Shown in pieces: positions 24,862-35,313 of a stretch of 64,000 nt of DNA; the stretch's first letter is position 1, and each line of letters opens with the position of its first letter. Position numbers and translations under genes: made by a program. Source of the stretch: Arthrobacter sp. ZGTC131 (lineage in GTDB: Bacteria; Actinomycetota; Actinomycetes; Actinomycetales; Micrococcaceae). The stretch covers positions 1-64,000 of the forward strand of contig NZ_PJIK01000016.1 in the NCBI RefSeq assembly GCF_002929275.1. The letters are read 5' to 3'. The notes below the pieces were generated by a model. The model searched no databases. It had not been told where the DNA came from and worked only from the letters and a program-made list of their open reading frames with translations.

Positions 24862-25602
24862 CTACCGCACGGCCGGGCGTGAACCGAGAATATCCGAACC
24901 AATTCTGAGGTGTGTCGCACCGAACCGGATGGCCGCCTCTAGGTCCTGGCTCATGCCGGCGGAAATTCCCGTAGCCGCGGGGTAGTCGCCCCTCAGCTGG
25001 GCTGATATCCCCGAGAGTTTCTGAAATGCCCGGTCCGGATCGGCACCCAGGGGCGCAACCGCCATGATGCCGGCGAGCCGAAGGCCGCCCGCATTTTCCA
25101 GCTGTTCAGCCAGCAGCGGAACGTCAGCAGGTGCCGCGCCGCCGCGGTGGGCACCGGCGTCCTCGTCAAGGCTTACCTGGATGAAGCAATCGAGGCTGCC
25201 CCGCCCGGACCTTTCCTGCTCGGCGGCCATGGCCCGTTCCAGGGCCGTCACGAGCTGCGCCCGGTCCACGGAGTGGACGGCGTGGGCATACCGGACCACG
25301 GTCTTGGCTTTTTTGCTCTGCAGCTGGCCGACGAAGTGCCACCGGAGGTCCAGGTCCAGGAGCAGGGATGCCTTCTCCGATGCCTCCTGGTCGCGGTTTT
25401 CACCGAAATCAGTTACTCCGAGCCCCGCCAGCCGGCGGACGTCCTCGGCGGGGTGGAACTTGCTGACTACGATCAGCCGCGGAGGATCTTCGGTGCGGTG
25501 CGCTGCCGCCGCCGCCAGGGAGATCCGCCGTCTGACGGCCTCCAGGCGTTGTCGGAGCTGATCCGTCCGCGGATCTTCCCGCGCCTGGTCCGTCTCAGTC
25601 AT
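24862..25602 (-). CDS. YggS family PLP-binding protein (PLPBP/PROSC)
   Basis: 246 residues from the ATG at 25602. A single-domain TIM-barrel fold that binds pyridoxal 5'-phosphate: LIVVSKFHPAEDVRRL carries the lysine that forms the Schiff base, and GENRDQEASEK, RWHFVGQLQSKKAK and HSVDR are conserved. It is a cofactor homeostasis protein rather than an enzyme. The start overlaps the end of pgeF by eight bases, so I reject the longer frame that continues to 25833. The neighbourhood pgeF-yggS-sepF is conserved. Confidence 0.93.
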   Translation of the reverse strand: MTETDQAREDPRTDQLRQRLEAVRRRISLAAAAAHRTEDPPRLIVVSKFHPAEDVRRLAGLGVTDFGENRDQEASEKASLLLDLDLRWHFVGQLQSKKAKTVVRYAHAVHSVDRAQLVTALERAMAAEQERSGRGSLDCFIQVSLDEDAGAHRGGAAPADVPLLAEQLENAGGLRLAGIMAVAPLGADPDRAFQKLSGISAQLRGDYPAATGISAGMSQDLEAAIRFGATHLRIGSDILGSRPAVR

Positions 25603-26284
25603 GTGTCCACGCCAGCCCGGCGAACCGCCCTGTTCGGGTATCCCTGCGGTAGCTGAACAGGGCGTTGTTTTCGAGGGTGCACGGGCCCCGGTATTCAATG
25701 GGCACGCCCACAGATTCGAGCTGGCTCGCGGCACCTGCCGGCAGGTCGAGGGAAGGGGTTCCCCAGGCGGTATCTGACCACGCGGAAGGAACGACGGCGG
25801 CAACCTCGGCCCGCAGTTCCGCCGGCACCTCATAGCACCGCCCGCAGACGGACGGACCTAGCCAGGCGCGGATGTCGGCAGCACCCGCCGCGCGCATCTG
25901 CTCCACGGCGGCCGGGATAATGCCGGCGGAAATCCCGGGACGTCCCGCATGGACCACGCCAAGGACGGGGCCGGGAGCGCCGGCGCCCACCAGAACGAGG
26001 GGAATGCAGTCAGCCACCATCACCGCAAGCGGCAGGCTGCTGGACACCATGGCATCCGCCGTCGGCGCCTCACAGCCTGCTTCGATGACTGACACATGGT
26101 TTCCATGCACCTGGTTCATGTACTGGAACCGGCGCGGCGCGATTCCCGCGGCGCGTTCCAGCTCTTCCCGACGGTGCATGACTGACGGCGCGTCGTCGCC
26201 CACGTGCAATGCGAGGTTGCCCGCCCCGGTGTCTGTGAACGCCACAGACACGCCGGGCAGGACTTCAGCACGCCACAAAAACAA
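25595..26284 (-). CDS. pgeF: Peptidoglycan editing factor PgeF (laccase-domain, YfiH family)
   Basis: 229 residues. The three histidine/cysteine motifs that bind zinc are visible as MNQVHG, VMVADCIPLVLV and GVVHAGRPG, followed by LGPSVCGRCYEVP. Homologues hydrolyse misincorporated muropeptides, and some show purine or polyphenol activity, so older labels such as polyphenol oxidase should be treated with care. The start is a TTG at 26284 with no good Shine-Dalgarno, so it is uncertain. It lies just after ftsZ, as in M. tuberculosis (Rv2149c). Confidence 0.88.
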   Translation of the reverse strand: MFLWRAEVLPGVSVAFTDTGAGNLALHVGDDAPSVMHRREELERAAGIAPRRFQYMNQVHGNHVSVIEAGCEAPTADAMVSSSLPLAVMVADCIPLVLVGAGAPGPVLGVVHAGRPGISAGIIPAAVEQMRAAGAADIRAWLGPSVCGRCYEVPAELRAEVAAVVPSAWSDTAWGTPSLDLPAGAASQLESVGVPIEYRGPCTLENNALFSYRRDTRTGRFAGLAWTHD

Positions 26285-26353
26285 TCAGAACACCGACAAT
26301 CAGGAGAGCAACAGGCAGAGGACGCGGGGACGGCAGAGCCGGCAGCCGGCCTC

Positions 26354-27586
26354 CTACTTCAGGAAATCCGGGACATCCAGGTCGTCCGAGCGGCTGCCGG
26401 AGAGGTCAGGCTCGACAACCGACGGAAGGTCGACGTCGAATCCTGAGTCGGCGGGAACCGCTGACGGGCGGTGCTGGCCCCAGTTGCTGAGGCCGGCGGC
26501 GCCGACTCCGGCGTGCACGGGCTGGACGTGGACCTGCTGGTGGTTCGACGGCGCCTGGCTCGCCGGTGCGGTGGCCGGCACGGCCGGGCGCTGCGGGGCC
26601 GACTGGGGCTGCGACTGGTCCATGGACGGCGAGGTGGCCTTGACGTCGTCGAATCCGGCGGCAATCACCGTGACCCTTGCTTCATCGCCCAGGGCGTCGT
26701 CGATCACGGCACCGAAGATGATGTTCGCCTCGGGGTGGGCTACTTCCTGCACCAAGCGGGCTGCCTCGTTGATCTCGAACAGGCCCAGATCGGAACCGCC
26801 CTGGATGGAGAGCAGAACGCCGTGGGCACCATCAATCGACGCTTCCAGCAGAGGTGACGCGATGGCGAGCTCGGCGGCCTTGACCGCACGGTCCTCGCCC
26901 CGGGCCGAACCGATGCCCATGAGTGCGGATCCGGCACCCTGCATGACCGACTTCACGTCGGCAAAGTCGAGGTTGATCAGGCCAGGCGTGGTGATGAGGT
27001 CCGTGATGCCCTGGACACCGGACAGCAGGACCTGGTCAGCGGAGCGGAACGCATCCAGGACGGAAACGTTGCGGTCGCTGATGGACAGCAGGCGGTCGTT
27101 GGGGATGACGATCAGCGTGTCCACTTCGTCGCGCAAGGCGTCAATGCCTGCCTCGGCCGACCCTGCGCGGCGCCGGCCTTCGAAAGTGAACGGGCGTGTC
27201 ACTACGCCGATGGTCAGCGCGCCGAGGGAGCGTGCGATGCGGGCAACAACCGGCGCGCCGCCGGTTCCCGTTCCGCCGCCCTCGCCGGCCGTGACGAACA
27301 CCATGTCGGCTCCGCGAAGGACTTCCTCGATCTCGTCGGCGTGATCTTCGGCAGCCTGCTTGCCGACCTCGGGGTTCGCCCCGGCGCCAAGGCCGCGCGT
27401 GAGTTCGCGTCCGACGTCAAGCTTCACGTCGGCATCGCTCATCAGCAGGGCCTGGGCATCGGTGTTAATGGCGATGAATTCGACACCGCGGAGACCCACC
27501 TCGATCATGCGGTTGACTGCGTTCACGCCACCGCCGCCGATGCCGACGACCTTGATGACGGCCAAGTAATTCTGCGGAGCTGCCAC
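26354..27586 (-). CDS. ftsZ: Cell division GTPase FtsZ
   Basis: 410 residues. The tubulin-like GTPase that builds the Z-ring. The N-terminus [18 protein letters not shown], the tubulin signature [15 protein letters not shown] at about 98-112, [11 protein letters not shown] and [11 protein letters not shown] are present. A Q/P/A-rich linker (about 320-395) ends in the conserved tail [10 protein letters not shown], the binding site for SepF and FtsW. It starts with GTG, and AAGGGA lies upstream. The 189-base leader holds a strong inverted repeat beside a likely -10. Confidence 0.98.
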   Translation of the reverse strand: MAAPQNYLAVIKVVGIGGGGVNAVNRMIEVGLRGVEFIAINTDAQALLMSDADVKLDVGRELTRGLGAGANPEVGKQAAEDHADEIEEVLRGADMVFVTAGEGGGTGTGGAPVVARIARSLGALTIGVVTRPFTFEGRRRAGSAEAGIDALRDEVDTLIVIPNDRLLSISDRNVSVLDAFRSADQVLLSGVQGITDLITTPGLINLDFADVKSVMQGAGSALMGIGSARGEDRAVKAAELAIASPLLEASIDGAHGVLLSIQGGSDLGLFEINEAARLVQEVAHPEANIIFGAVIDDALGDEARVTVIAAGFDDVKATSPSMDQSQPQSAPQRPAVPATAPASQAPSNHQQVHVQPVHAGVGAAGLSNWGQHRPSAVPADSGFDVDLPSVVEPDLSGSRSDDLDVPDFLK

Positions 27587-27653
27587 GTTACGTGTCCCTT
27601 GTTCGTGTTCTGTTGCGAAAACTGATGGAGTCGAGCTTGAAGTTCCGAACCTT

Positions 27654-27685
27654 AACCTTCGAGTTGAAGGTTATAGTTATGTCAA
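27654..27685 (-). promoter_or_regulatory. Candidate ftsZ promoter with overlapping inverted repeat
   Basis: On the minus strand TATAAC (27675-27670) resembles a -10. It overlaps the inverted repeat AACCTTC (27654-27660)/GAAGGTT (27666-27672), which has a five-base centre. TTGACA (27685-27680) lies only four bases upstream, too close to be its -35. The repeat could be an operator or, once transcribed, a leader hairpin about 90 bases before the ftsZ start. Confidence 0.45.
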
Positions 27686-27775
27686 GTAACTCATGTCTGT
27701 GACGCTATTTCCTATGCCTCGTACATTCAATAACCGCCGCCGCGTGTCGTACTAATCACCGCGAAATAGAACCGT

Positions 27776-28750
27776 TTAGCGCGTCACCGGGTGCCGCGGC
27801 ACACTCACGTCATAGATGTTGACGGGACTTGCCGGATCGGCCGGAACCTTCAGGAGCGCTTCCAGGACGCGCGCCTTCAACTCCTTCTCCCCCGCATTGC
27901 CCCAAATGATCGTCTGGCCGTCCACGAGCTTCAGTTCAACGGCATCCACGGACTTGGCCGAAGCGTTGGACAGCTTGGCCAAGACATTCGCGGGAAGCGC
28001 GCCCAGAACGGCGGTGGTCGCCTGGAACAGGTCCTTGCCGATCGTGCCGGCTCCGCCGTCGATGACCGGCAGCTTCACTGATTCCGGAGCAGCCGTGGCG
28101 CCGAGCCTCACGCCGTCCACATCAACCAGCAGGTATTCCTTGCCGCGTTTGACCAGGGCCACGGGCACCCGCTCGTGCACCTGGACCACGAGGACGGAAG
28201 GCGGATGCGCCTGGGTGGTCACCGATTTGATCTGAACGAGCGGCTTCAGCAGCGCGTTGACGTCCTCATCGCTCACCTGAGGCAGCGGCGTACCCAGAAG
28301 CGGCTTGAGCGCCGCCTGGACCTGGGCCGGCTTGAGCAGCTTCGTGCCGCTGACCGTCACCGTCCGTACCGCGAGCACCGGGGAGTAGACCGCCGCCAGC
28401 AGCAGGCCCGCAACGAGTGCGGCAATGATGCACGCCGCCACAATGACATTGCGCCTGAGGCGTTTGCCCCTGGGCTCGGGAAAGACCAGAACGTTGCCCG
28501 GTTCGGCTTTGCCGCCGGAGAGCTGCTGCCCGCCCGTACCAGCCGGCACGGACTGCCGTCCAGGGGCCTGCTGGGTGGACCCCTGGGTTCCGGACGGCCG
28601 CTTCGCCCGCTGGTTGTCCGGCGCCGCGGGCGGGGGTGCGCTCTTGGACGCCGAGATCACGCCCGGCTGCGCGGCCTCGCCTGTGTCCGGCGCCTTGTCC
28701 CGGCTCCCCGGCTGCACGGGCTTGTACGTGGGTCGGCGGCTGCTAGCCAC
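27776..28750 (-). CDS. ftsQ: Cell division protein FtsQ
   Basis: 324 residues. A long cytoplasmic tail of about 98 residues, rich in P, Q and G, is followed by one membrane segment (VIVAACIIAALVAGLLLAAVY, about 101-121), a POTRA domain (VRTVTVSGTKLLKPAQVQAAL...) and the FtsQ beta domain. FtsQ links early and late division proteins. Its start overlaps the murC stop by eight bases, so translation is coupled. The ftsZ gene follows after a 189-base gap with its own promoter region. Confidence 0.95.
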   Translation of the reverse strand: MASSRRPTYKPVQPGSRDKAPDTGEAAQPGVISASKSAPPPAAPDNQRAKRPSGTQGSTQQAPGRQSVPAGTGGQQLSGGKAEPGNVLVFPEPRGKRLRRNVIVAACIIAALVAGLLLAAVYSPVLAVRTVTVSGTKLLKPAQVQAALKPLLGTPLPQVSDEDVNALLKPLVQIKSVTTQAHPPSVLVVQVHERVPVALVKRGKEYLLVDVDGVRLGATAAPESVKLPVIDGGAGTIGKDLFQATTAVLGALPANVLAKLSNASAKSVDAVELKLVDGQTIIWGNAGEKELKARVLEALLKVPADPASPVNIYDVSVPRHPVTR

Positions 28751-30122
28751 TGAGGGACTCCACGATGAGCGGGCCGTAGGCGGTCACGTCCCCGGCCCCC
28801 GCCGTGAGGATGATGTCCCCCGGCTGCGCGGCGGAGGTGAGCGCCTCCACGGCCGCGGCGCCGGCTTTCACCAGCCGCCCGCCAGGACCGAGGTGCTGGG
28901 CGATGAGTCCGCTGCTCACTCCGGGAATGGGATCCTCCCGGGCAGGATAGATGTCCAGCACCAGAGCGGTGTCGGCGGCGTTGAGGGCCTCGGCGAAGTC
29001 GGCGGCGAATTCCCTGGTCCGGGAGAACAGGTGCGGCTGGAAGAGCACGTGCACCTTGTGCGGGCCGGCAACGGAGCGGGCGGCCGCTAGTGCCGCACGG
29101 ACCTCCGTGGGGTGGTGGGCGTAGTCGTCGTAGACCCGCACCCCCCTGCCTTCCCCCTTGAATTCAAACCGCCGGGACGCGCCGGAGAAACCCGCCAGGG
29201 CCGCCGCGGCGGAGCCTGCCTCGACGCCCAGCTCCAGGGCCACTGCCATCGCCGCCGCGGCGTTGAGCGCGTTGTGCCGGCCCGGCACCTGCAGGGTGAG
29301 GGGAAACTCTCCGGCCGCCGTCGAGATCGCGACGTTGCCGGGGCCGCCGTCGTGCAGCCGGAGGTCGGCGACGTCAGAGGTGCCGTAAAGAACAACGCGG
29401 GTGTTTCCGCGTTCGCGGGTCCGCAGGGCCAGCGCCAGCGCACCGGAGTCGTCCGCGCATGCCACGAGGACGCCCTCCGGGGGGAGCAGCGCCGTGAACT
29501 GGTCGAACGATTCGTAGACGGCCTCGGCCGTGCCGTAATGGTCCAGGTGGTCCGGTTCAACGTTCGTGACCACGGCGATCCGCGGGCGGTAGTTGAGGAA
29601 CGACCCATCGGATTCGTCGGCCTCGGCCACGAACACCTTGGAACTGCCGTTGGCGGCGTTGACGCCAAGGGCGGGGACGTTGGCACCGATGGCGAAGGAA
29701 GGGTCCAACCCCACGCCCTGCAGCAGCACCGTGATCATGGATGTGGTGGTGGATTTCCCGTGCGTGCCGGCCACGGTAACCACGAGGTCGTCGGCCATGG
29801 TGGCTGCCAGGGCTTCTGAGCGGTGCAGGACCGGAAGTCCGGCGGCCCTCGCGGCGGCCAGTTCTGGGTTGTCTGCGCGGATGGCGGAGCCCGCCACCAC
29901 GGTCTGGGCGTCGCCGAGGTTGGCGGCCGCGTACCCGACCGAAACTTTCGCCCCGGCTGCCGCCAGGTCGGCCATCACGGGCAGGTCCTTGGCATCGGAT
30001 CCGCTCACCGGCACGCCGCGGGCCACCATGATCCTGGCCACGGCGGACATGCCCACGCCGCCGATACCGATGAAGTGGACGCGGCCAAGCGCGTCCTGGT
30101 GAAGTGGGCCGTTGCTGGTCAT
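28743..30122 (-). CDS. murC: UDP-N-acetylmuramate--L-alanine ligase
   Basis: 459 residues. It adds L-alanine to UDP-MurNAc, the first amino acid of the peptidoglycan stem. The N-terminal fold has [14 protein letters not shown], the ATP loop is [12 protein letters not shown] at about 118-129, and [11 protein letters not shown] and FQPHLFSRT are typical of Mur ligases. Its ATG overlaps the murG stop by four bases (ATGA). Confidence 0.97.
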   Translation of the reverse strand: MTSNGPLHQDALGRVHFIGIGGVGMSAVARIMVARGVPVSGSDAKDLPVMADLAAAGAKVSVGYAAANLGDAQTVVAGSAIRADNPELAAARAAGLPVLHRSEALAATMADDLVVTVAGTHGKSTTTSMITVLLQGVGLDPSFAIGANVPALGVNAANGSSKVFVAEADESDGSFLNYRPRIAVVTNVEPDHLDHYGTAEAVYESFDQFTALLPPEGVLVACADDSGALALALRTRERGNTRVVLYGTSDVADLRLHDGGPGNVAISTAAGEFPLTLQVPGRHNALNAAAAMAVALELGVEAGSAAAALAGFSGASRRFEFKGEGRGVRVYDDYAHHPTEVRAALAAARSVAGPHKVHVLFQPHLFSRTREFAADFAEALNAADTALVLDIYPAREDPIPGVSSGLIAQHLGPGGRLVKAGAAAVEALTSAAQPGDIILTAGAGDVTAYGPLIVESLSG

Positions 30123-31219
30123 TTGGATACCGCTTCCAGTACAAGATCGGCCATGAGCCGATCGGCATCCCTGATGCCAAGGTTTTCGGAGTTGGCCGCC
30201 ATGGAGCCGAGCCTGGCCCGGTCCGTCAGCAGCGGAATGAGCTGGGTCCGGACCCAGTCAGGGGTGAAGTCCCGGTCCGCCACCATCAGGGCGCCCCCGG
30301 CTTTCACGAGTCCGTCCGCGTTCAGTGCCTGCTCGCCGTTGCCGATGGGTAGCGGCACGAAGACTGCGGGAACGCCGACGGCGGCCGCCTCGCTCACGGT
30401 GGCTGCTCCGGCCCGGGCGAGCAGCAGGTCCGCGGCGGCGTAGACCGTCTCCATGCCGTCCACGTATTCGCGTTGCCGGTATCCGTCAGCCTGCAGGGGG
30501 TTGCCCTCGCTGTCCTCAACCGACTTTCCGCGCCCGGTGATGTGAAGCGTCTGAATTCCGGCGTCCGACAGGTCCTGGAGGGAGGCGGCCACGGTCCGGT
30601 TGATGCTCTGGGCTCCGGATGAGCCGCCGGTCACGATCAGCACCGGCTTGTCCGGCTGTAGGCCCAGCGCGTCGAGGGCATTCTGGCGCGCCGTGGCACG
30701 GACCAGTGCGGAGACCTCGCGCCGCATCGGCATGCCGACATGCCGGGCGTGCTTCAGCGGCGTGCCGGCAAAGGCCACGGCCACATGCCTGCTCAGCCGC
30801 GCACCCACCCTGTTGGCCAGGCCGGGGCGGGTGTTGGCTTCGTGGATGACAATGGGAATTTTGCGGCGCCAGGCGGCCAGGTACATCGGCGTGCAGACGT
30901 AGCCTCCGACTCCCACGAGGACGTCCGCGCCCGCGTCATCGAGGATCCGCCCGGCCTGCTTGACCGCGCCGGCCAGGCGGCCGGGCAGGCGCAGCAGGTC
31001 CACGGAGGGCCTGCGCGGAAACGGCACGCGGTCAATGGTGGCGAGCTCGACGCCCGCGGCCGGAACCAGCCGGGTCTCCATGCCCGCGGACGTTCCGACG
31101 GCCAGCAGCCGGGCATCGGGACGCGCATCACGGATGGCGGCGGCGATGGCCAGTAGCGGATTGATATGGCCTGCCGTACCGCCGCCGGCGAGGACCACGG
31201 ACAATGACTCGGTTTTCAT
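30119..31219 (-). CDS. murG: UDP-GlcNAc:lipid I N-acetylglucosaminyltransferase
   Basis: 366 residues. It makes lipid II from lipid I at the inner face of the membrane. The N-terminus [19 protein letters not shown] is the first glycine-rich loop, and [13 protein letters not shown] and [23 protein letters not shown] are the donor-binding motifs of GT28 enzymes. It follows ftsW after a ten-base gap and overlaps murC by four bases. Confidence 0.97.
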   Translation of the reverse strand: MKTESLSVVLAGGGTAGHINPLLAIAAAIRDARPDARLLAVGTSAGMETRLVPAAGVELATIDRVPFPRRPSVDLLRLPGRLAGAVKQAGRILDDAGADVLVGVGGYVCTPMYLAAWRRKIPIVIHEANTRPGLANRVGARLSRHVAVAFAGTPLKHARHVGMPMRREVSALVRATARQNALDALGLQPDKPVLIVTGGSSGAQSINRTVAASLQDLSDAGIQTLHITGRGKSVEDSEGNPLQADGYRQREYVDGMETVYAAADLLLARAGAATVSEAAAVGVPAVFVPLPIGNGEQALNADGLVKAGGALMVADRDFTPDWVRTQLIPLLTDRARLGSMAANSENLGIRDADRLMADLVLEAVSK

Positions 31220-31229
31220 CAGGTGCTGT

Positions 31230-32630
31230 TTACGCTTTCGTACGGGGTTTCTTGCGTCCGGGTATCCGGAGCGGGCCCAGCATTTTCCGGGGCCGGAGGT
31301 TGGGCGCCATCTGGACCCGGGCCAGTGACAACACTACGCCGATTGCGCAGAGCGACATGAGCAGGGCCGATCCGCCGTAGGAAATGAACGGCAGCGGAAC
31401 GCCGATCACCGGGACCAGGCCGGTGACCACTGCCATGTTGACCGTTGCCTGGCCCAGGAGCCACACCATGATGGTGCCTGCGAGGACCCGATGGAACAGG
31501 TCCTCCTGCGCCACCACGACGCGGTAGATCGCGGCACCCAGGATGGCGAAGAGAATCAGTACGACGACGGTCCCCACCAGCCCGAGTTCCTCGCCGATGA
31601 TGGCGAAAATGAAGTCGTTGTGGGCTTCCGGGATCCAGCTGTACTTCTGGCGGCTCTGCCCCAGCCCGACGCCGAACCAGCCGCCAGAGGCCAGCCCGTA
31701 CAGGCCGTTGGTTGACTGGTAATTGGCGTCGGTGCCGTCACCGCAGGACTGTCCCGTCCACCACGAGGTGATGCGGCACATCCGGTTTGAGCTGGTCATG
31801 GCCATGACGGCCGTTGCCGCTATGCCGGCGATCGCGGCGAAGCCGAACAGGTACAGGCGCACCCCGGCGAAAAACAGGGCCGCGGCCATGATCATCATGA
31901 TGATCATGCCGGTGCCAAGGTCGTTACCGGCAAGAACCAGTCCGATGATGCCCAGCGCAACCGGGGCCACCGGTATGACGGCATGCAGCCAGCGCTGCAG
32001 CAGCTGGGCCTTTTTGGCGAGCACCGTGGCCATCCACAGCGCCAGGGCCAGCTTGGCCGCCTCGGACGGCTGCAGGGTGAAGAACGGACCTACCTCAATC
32101 CAGTTCTTGTTGCCGTTGACGCTGGTGCCGATCAGCAGGACCAGCCCGAGCAGGCCGTAGGCCACGATGATGCCCGGCCAGGCAAGGCGCTTCAGCCAGA
32201 CCACGTTGATCCGGGACAGCATGAACATCAGGAAGATGCCGATCCCAGCGAACAGCCCCTGCTTGAGGGCCGCCGTGTACGGCGACTCTCCTGCCGCAAT
32301 GGCCTCCACGCTGGATGCCGAGAGCACCATCATGATGCCGATGGCCGTCAGGGCGAGGGTGGTGCCGAGGATGAGGTAGTACGTGGAGCCGTTACGCGAC
32401 TTCCCGGTCCCCTCCAGGACTGACCAGAACGTGCGGTACCAGCGCATCAGCCTCGCAAGCGCCGGAGTCGTCGGCCCCGGCATCTTCGGCCCCAGCCTCT
32501 TCGATCCCTGCTTCTGAGGTCCCTGCCTCTTAGGTCCTGGGGCCTTGCCGGCAGTCTCAGCGCCAGCCCCACGAGCCGTGTCCGCGGTTCGCGTTGTGGC
32601 GGCCGCGGGACGTGTGGGCGTGCTGACCAT
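31230..32630 (-). CDS. ftsW: Peptidoglycan glycosyltransferase FtsW (SEDS)
   Basis: 466 residues. After a polar N-terminal tail of about 75 residues there are about ten membrane segments. The SEDS signatures [17 protein letters not shown]-like (here [29 protein letters not shown]), [19 protein letters not shown] and [23 protein letters not shown] are present; the glutamine/proline/serine QPSE region contributes to glycan polymerisation. It works with PbpB at the septum. AAGGAG precedes the ATG by six bases and sits in the end of murD; the gap to murD is two bases. Confidence 0.96.
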   Translation of the reverse strand: MVSTPTRPAAATTRTADTARGAGAETAGKAPGPKRQGPQKQGSKRLGPKMPGPTTPALARLMRWYRTFWSVLEGTGKSRNGSTYYLILGTTLALTAIGIMMVLSASSVEAIAAGESPYTAALKQGLFAGIGIFLMFMLSRINVVWLKRLAWPGIIVAYGLLGLVLLIGTSVNGNKNWIEVGPFFTLQPSEAAKLALALWMATVLAKKAQLLQRWLHAVIPVAPVALGIIGLVLAGNDLGTGMIIMMIMAAALFFAGVRLYLFGFAAIAGIAATAVMAMTSSNRMCRITSWWTGQSCGDGTDANYQSTNGLYGLASGGWFGVGLGQSRQKYSWIPEAHNDFIFAIIGEELGLVGTVVVLILFAILGAAIYRVVVAQEDLFHRVLAGTIMVWLLGQATVNMAVVTGLVPVIGVPLPFISYGGSALLMSLCAIGVVLSLARVQMAPNLRPRKMLGPLRIPGRKKPRTKA

Positions 32631-32632
32631 TC

Positions 32633-34207
32633 TTACTCCTTGCCGGTCTGGGCCTGCCCTTCCACGAGCTCGCGGACTGCTTCGATGAAGGCGTCGCCAC
32701 GGTGAGCATAGGAAGAGAACTGATCCATGGAGGCAGCCGCCGGGGCCATCAGCACCGTGTCACCCGAGGTGGCAAGCTCCGCCGCCGAAGCGACGGCCCG
32801 TGCCATGACGTCCTCGCCGGTCCCGTGAGAAGCCGGCGCGGCGTCGTGCCCGGTTCCGGCAGACTGCACCATTTCAGTGTGGCCCGTGGCCGGCCGTATG
32901 ACCGGGACATCGGGAGCGTGTCGCCGCAGGGAGTCTTCCAGCGACGCAGTGTCGGTGCCGATGAGCACCACGCTCTTGAGCCGCCTGGAGTTGTCACGGA
33001 CGAGGGCGTCGTAGTTGACGCCCTTGGAGAGGCCACCGGCGATCCAGATCACGGGGTCGAAGGCGGACAGTGATGCCGCTGCGGCATGCGGATTTGTGGC
33101 TTTGGAGTCGTTGATCCAGAGCACACCGTTCTGCTTGGCCACGGGCTGGATGCGGTGGCTTCCGGGAATGTAGGCTTTCAGCCCCTCCCGGACGTGCTCG
33201 GGCTTGAGCCCGTAGGCGCGCACCAGGCCGGCGGCCGCCAGCGCGTTGGCCACCATGTGGCGCGGAGCGACCGGGCCGAGATCCGACATCGATGCCAGCT
33301 CGGCGGCGCTGTCCTTGCGTTCCGCGATGAACGCCCGGTCCACAAGCAAGCCTTCGACGACGCCCAGCATGCTGATGGCCGGCGTGAGGGTGGTGAACCC
33401 GACGGCGCGGCAGCCATCCACGACGTCGGCGTCCTCCACCATCCGTTCGGTTTCGATCTGCTCGGCGTTGTAGATGCAGGCTTTCTGGGTGTGTTCGTAG
33501 ATCTTTGCCTTGTCGGCAAGATACGACTCGTACGAGCCGTGCCAGTCGACGTGGTCCTCGGCCACGTTGAGGCAGACACTCGCCACGGCGGACACCGATT
33601 CGCACCAGTGCAGTTGGAAGCTGGAAAGCTCCACCGCCAAGACGTCGTATTCGACCGGATCCCGCAGGGCGTCGAGGATGGGGGTGCCCACGTTTCCGAC
33701 CGCCAGGGCCTTGAGCCCCGCTGCGCGCAGCATCGACTCGGTCAGGCCGACGGTCGTCGTCTTTCCGTTCGTGCCGGTGATGGTCAGCCAGTCGGCCGTC
33801 TTGCGCCCCTCACGGACGCGCACACGCCAAGCGAGTTCGACGTCGCCCCACACCGGGATGTGCGCCCGCTTGGCGGCGGCCAGCAGCGCCTGGTCCGGCC
33901 GCCAGCCCGGCGATGTCACAACCAGGTCCGGCTTCATTCCGTCGATCTTCGGCACGGAGCGGACAGCGCTTGCGCCGAGCATCACGTCCACGGCTCCGAC
34001 GATCTTGAGCGTATCGGCCTTGGCGGTGGCGATGTCGGTCGCCGAGGCATCCACCACCACCACGCGGGCTCCCAGCTCAATCAGTGTGTCCGCAGCAGCG
34101 AAGCCTGAGACGCCGATTCCGGTGACCACGACGCGTAGTCCGGCCCAGTCGGAGTCCCAGCTGACGAGGTCTTTGAGCCTGTCCGCGGCGGTTTCGTTGC
34201 TGCTCAC
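32633..34207 (-). CDS. murD: UDP-N-acetylmuramoyl-L-alanine--D-glutamate ligase
   Basis: 524 residues from the GTG at 34207. It adds D-glutamate to the stem peptide. [15 protein letters not shown] (N-terminal Rossmann), [14 protein letters not shown] (ATP loop), [12 protein letters not shown] and [13 protein letters not shown] are MurD motifs. It has an extra G/A/H-rich insert of about 30 residues near 450 ([18 protein letters not shown]). The GTGA start overlaps the mraY stop by four bases. An open frame continues to 34783, but it lies inside mraY and is out of frame with it, so I reject it. Confidence 0.96.
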   Translation of the reverse strand: MSSNETAADRLKDLVSWDSDWAGLRVVVTGIGVSGFAAADTLIELGARVVVVDASATDIATAKADTLKIVGAVDVMLGASAVRSVPKIDGMKPDLVVTSPGWRPDQALLAAAKRAHIPVWGDVELAWRVRVREGRKTADWLTITGTNGKTTTVGLTESMLRAAGLKALAVGNVGTPILDALRDPVEYDVLAVELSSFQLHWCESVSAVASVCLNVAEDHVDWHGSYESYLADKAKIYEHTQKACIYNAEQIETERMVEDADVVDGCRAVGFTTLTPAISMLGVVEGLLVDRAFIAERKDSAAELASMSDLGPVAPRHMVANALAAAGLVRAYGLKPEHVREGLKAYIPGSHRIQPVAKQNGVLWINDSKATNPHAAAASLSAFDPVIWIAGGLSKGVNYDALVRDNSRRLKSVVLIGTDTASLEDSLRRHAPDVPVIRPATGHTEMVQSAGTGHDAAPASHGTGEDVMARAVASAAELATSGDTVLMAPAAASMDQFSSYAHRGDAFIEAVRELVEGQAQTGKE

Positions 34208-35313
34208 AGCAGGACCACCCATTCTGCGTAGAAGATGCCCAGCCCTGCGGCCACGAAGAGTCCGGCCAGTATCCAGAACCGGACCACCACGGTGACTTCC
34301 GCCCAGCCCTTGAGTTCGAAGTGGTGCTGCAACGGGGCCATCTTGAAGAATCTCTTGCCCTTGGTGACCTTGAAGTAGCCCACCTGGATGATGACCGAGA
34401 GGGTGATGAGCACGAACAGGCCACCGATGAAGGCGAGCAGCAGCTCGGTGCGGGACAGGATGGCGAACCCCGCGATGGCCCCGCCGATGGCCAGGGATCC
34501 CGTGTCTCCCATGAAGATCTTGGCAGGAGAGGTGTTCCACCACAGGAAGCCGACCAGCGCCGCGCTCATGATCGCGGCAAGCAGCGCGAGGTCCAGCGGG
34601 TCCCGCACGGAGTAGCAGCCGCTCCCGGCCTGGCGGGGCGAACCACATGCCTGGTTGCTCTGCCAGATGCCCATCAGTGTGTACGCGCCGAAGACCATCA
34701 CCGAGGCTCCCGCGGCCAGTCCGTCGAGCCCGTCGGTCAGGTTGACGCCGTTCGTGGCGGCGGTGACGATCAGGTTGGACCACAGCACAAAGAGGATTGC
34801 GCCGAGCACCGAGCCGCCGAAGGCGAGGTCAAGCCACGGAATGTCGCGGACCAGGGAAATCTTGGTGGACGCCGGGGTGAGTCCGTCCGGGTCCGGGAAG
34901 TACAGCGCCAGCACCGCGAAGATGACGCCCACGGCTGCCTGAAGAATCAGCTTGGCCTTGGCGTTCAGTCCGAGGCTGCGCTGGCGCGAGATCTTGATGA
35001 AGTCGTCCAGGAAGCCGACCAGGCCCATGCCCACCATGAGGAACAGCAGGAGCAGGGCCGAGGCCGACGGGCCCGCCGACCTGGGGTTCAGGAGCCACAT
35101 GATGAGGTGCGTGAGTCCGTAGCTGATCAGCACCGACCCGACAACTATGGCGCCGCCCATGGTGGGGGTTCCGCGCTTGGTGTGGTGTGACGTGGGGCCG
35201 TCATCCCGGATGAACTGGCCGTAGCCTTTGCGGACCAGCAGGCGGATGAACAGCGGGGTTCCTACCAATGCCATCAGCAGGGCCAGGCCAGCGCCGATTA
35301 GTAGTGCAATCAC
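34204..35313 (-). CDS. mraY: Phospho-N-acetylmuramoyl-pentapeptide transferase
   Basis: 369 residues, about ten membrane segments. It transfers the muramyl pentapeptide to undecaprenyl phosphate, making lipid I. The loop [16 protein letters not shown], the catalytic aspartates in [21 protein letters not shown] and [14 protein letters not shown] are conserved. The start is a GTG that overlaps the murF stop (GTGA), so translation is coupled. Confidence 0.98.
   Translation of the reverse strand: MIALLIGAGLALLMALVGTPLFIRLLVRKGYGQFIRDDGPTSHHTKRGTPTMGGAIVVGSVLISYGLTHLIMWLLNPRSAGPSASALLLLFLMVGMGLVGFLDDFIKISRQRSLGLNAKAKLILQAAVGVIFAVLALYFPDPDGLTPASTKISLVRDIPWLDLAFGGSVLGAILFVLWSNLIVTAATNGVNLTDGLDGLAAGASVMVFGAYTLMGIWQSNQACGSPRQAGSGCYSVRDPLDLALLAAIMSAALVGFLWWNTSPAKIFMGDTGSLAIGGAIAGFAILSRTELLLAFIGGLFVLITLSVIIQVGYFKVTKGKRFFKMAPLQHHFELKGWAEVTVVVRFWILAGLFVAAGLGIFYAEWVVLL

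Noticed and set aside
27680-27685. TTGACA upstream of ftsZ as a -35 element
   Set aside because: It is only four bases from the TATAAC hexamer, and no -10-like sequence lies 16-18 bases downstream of it.
34208-34783. N-terminal extension of murD
   Set aside because: Lies wholly within mraY in another frame and is rich in R, G and H; the GTG at 34207 overlapping the mraY stop is the proper start.
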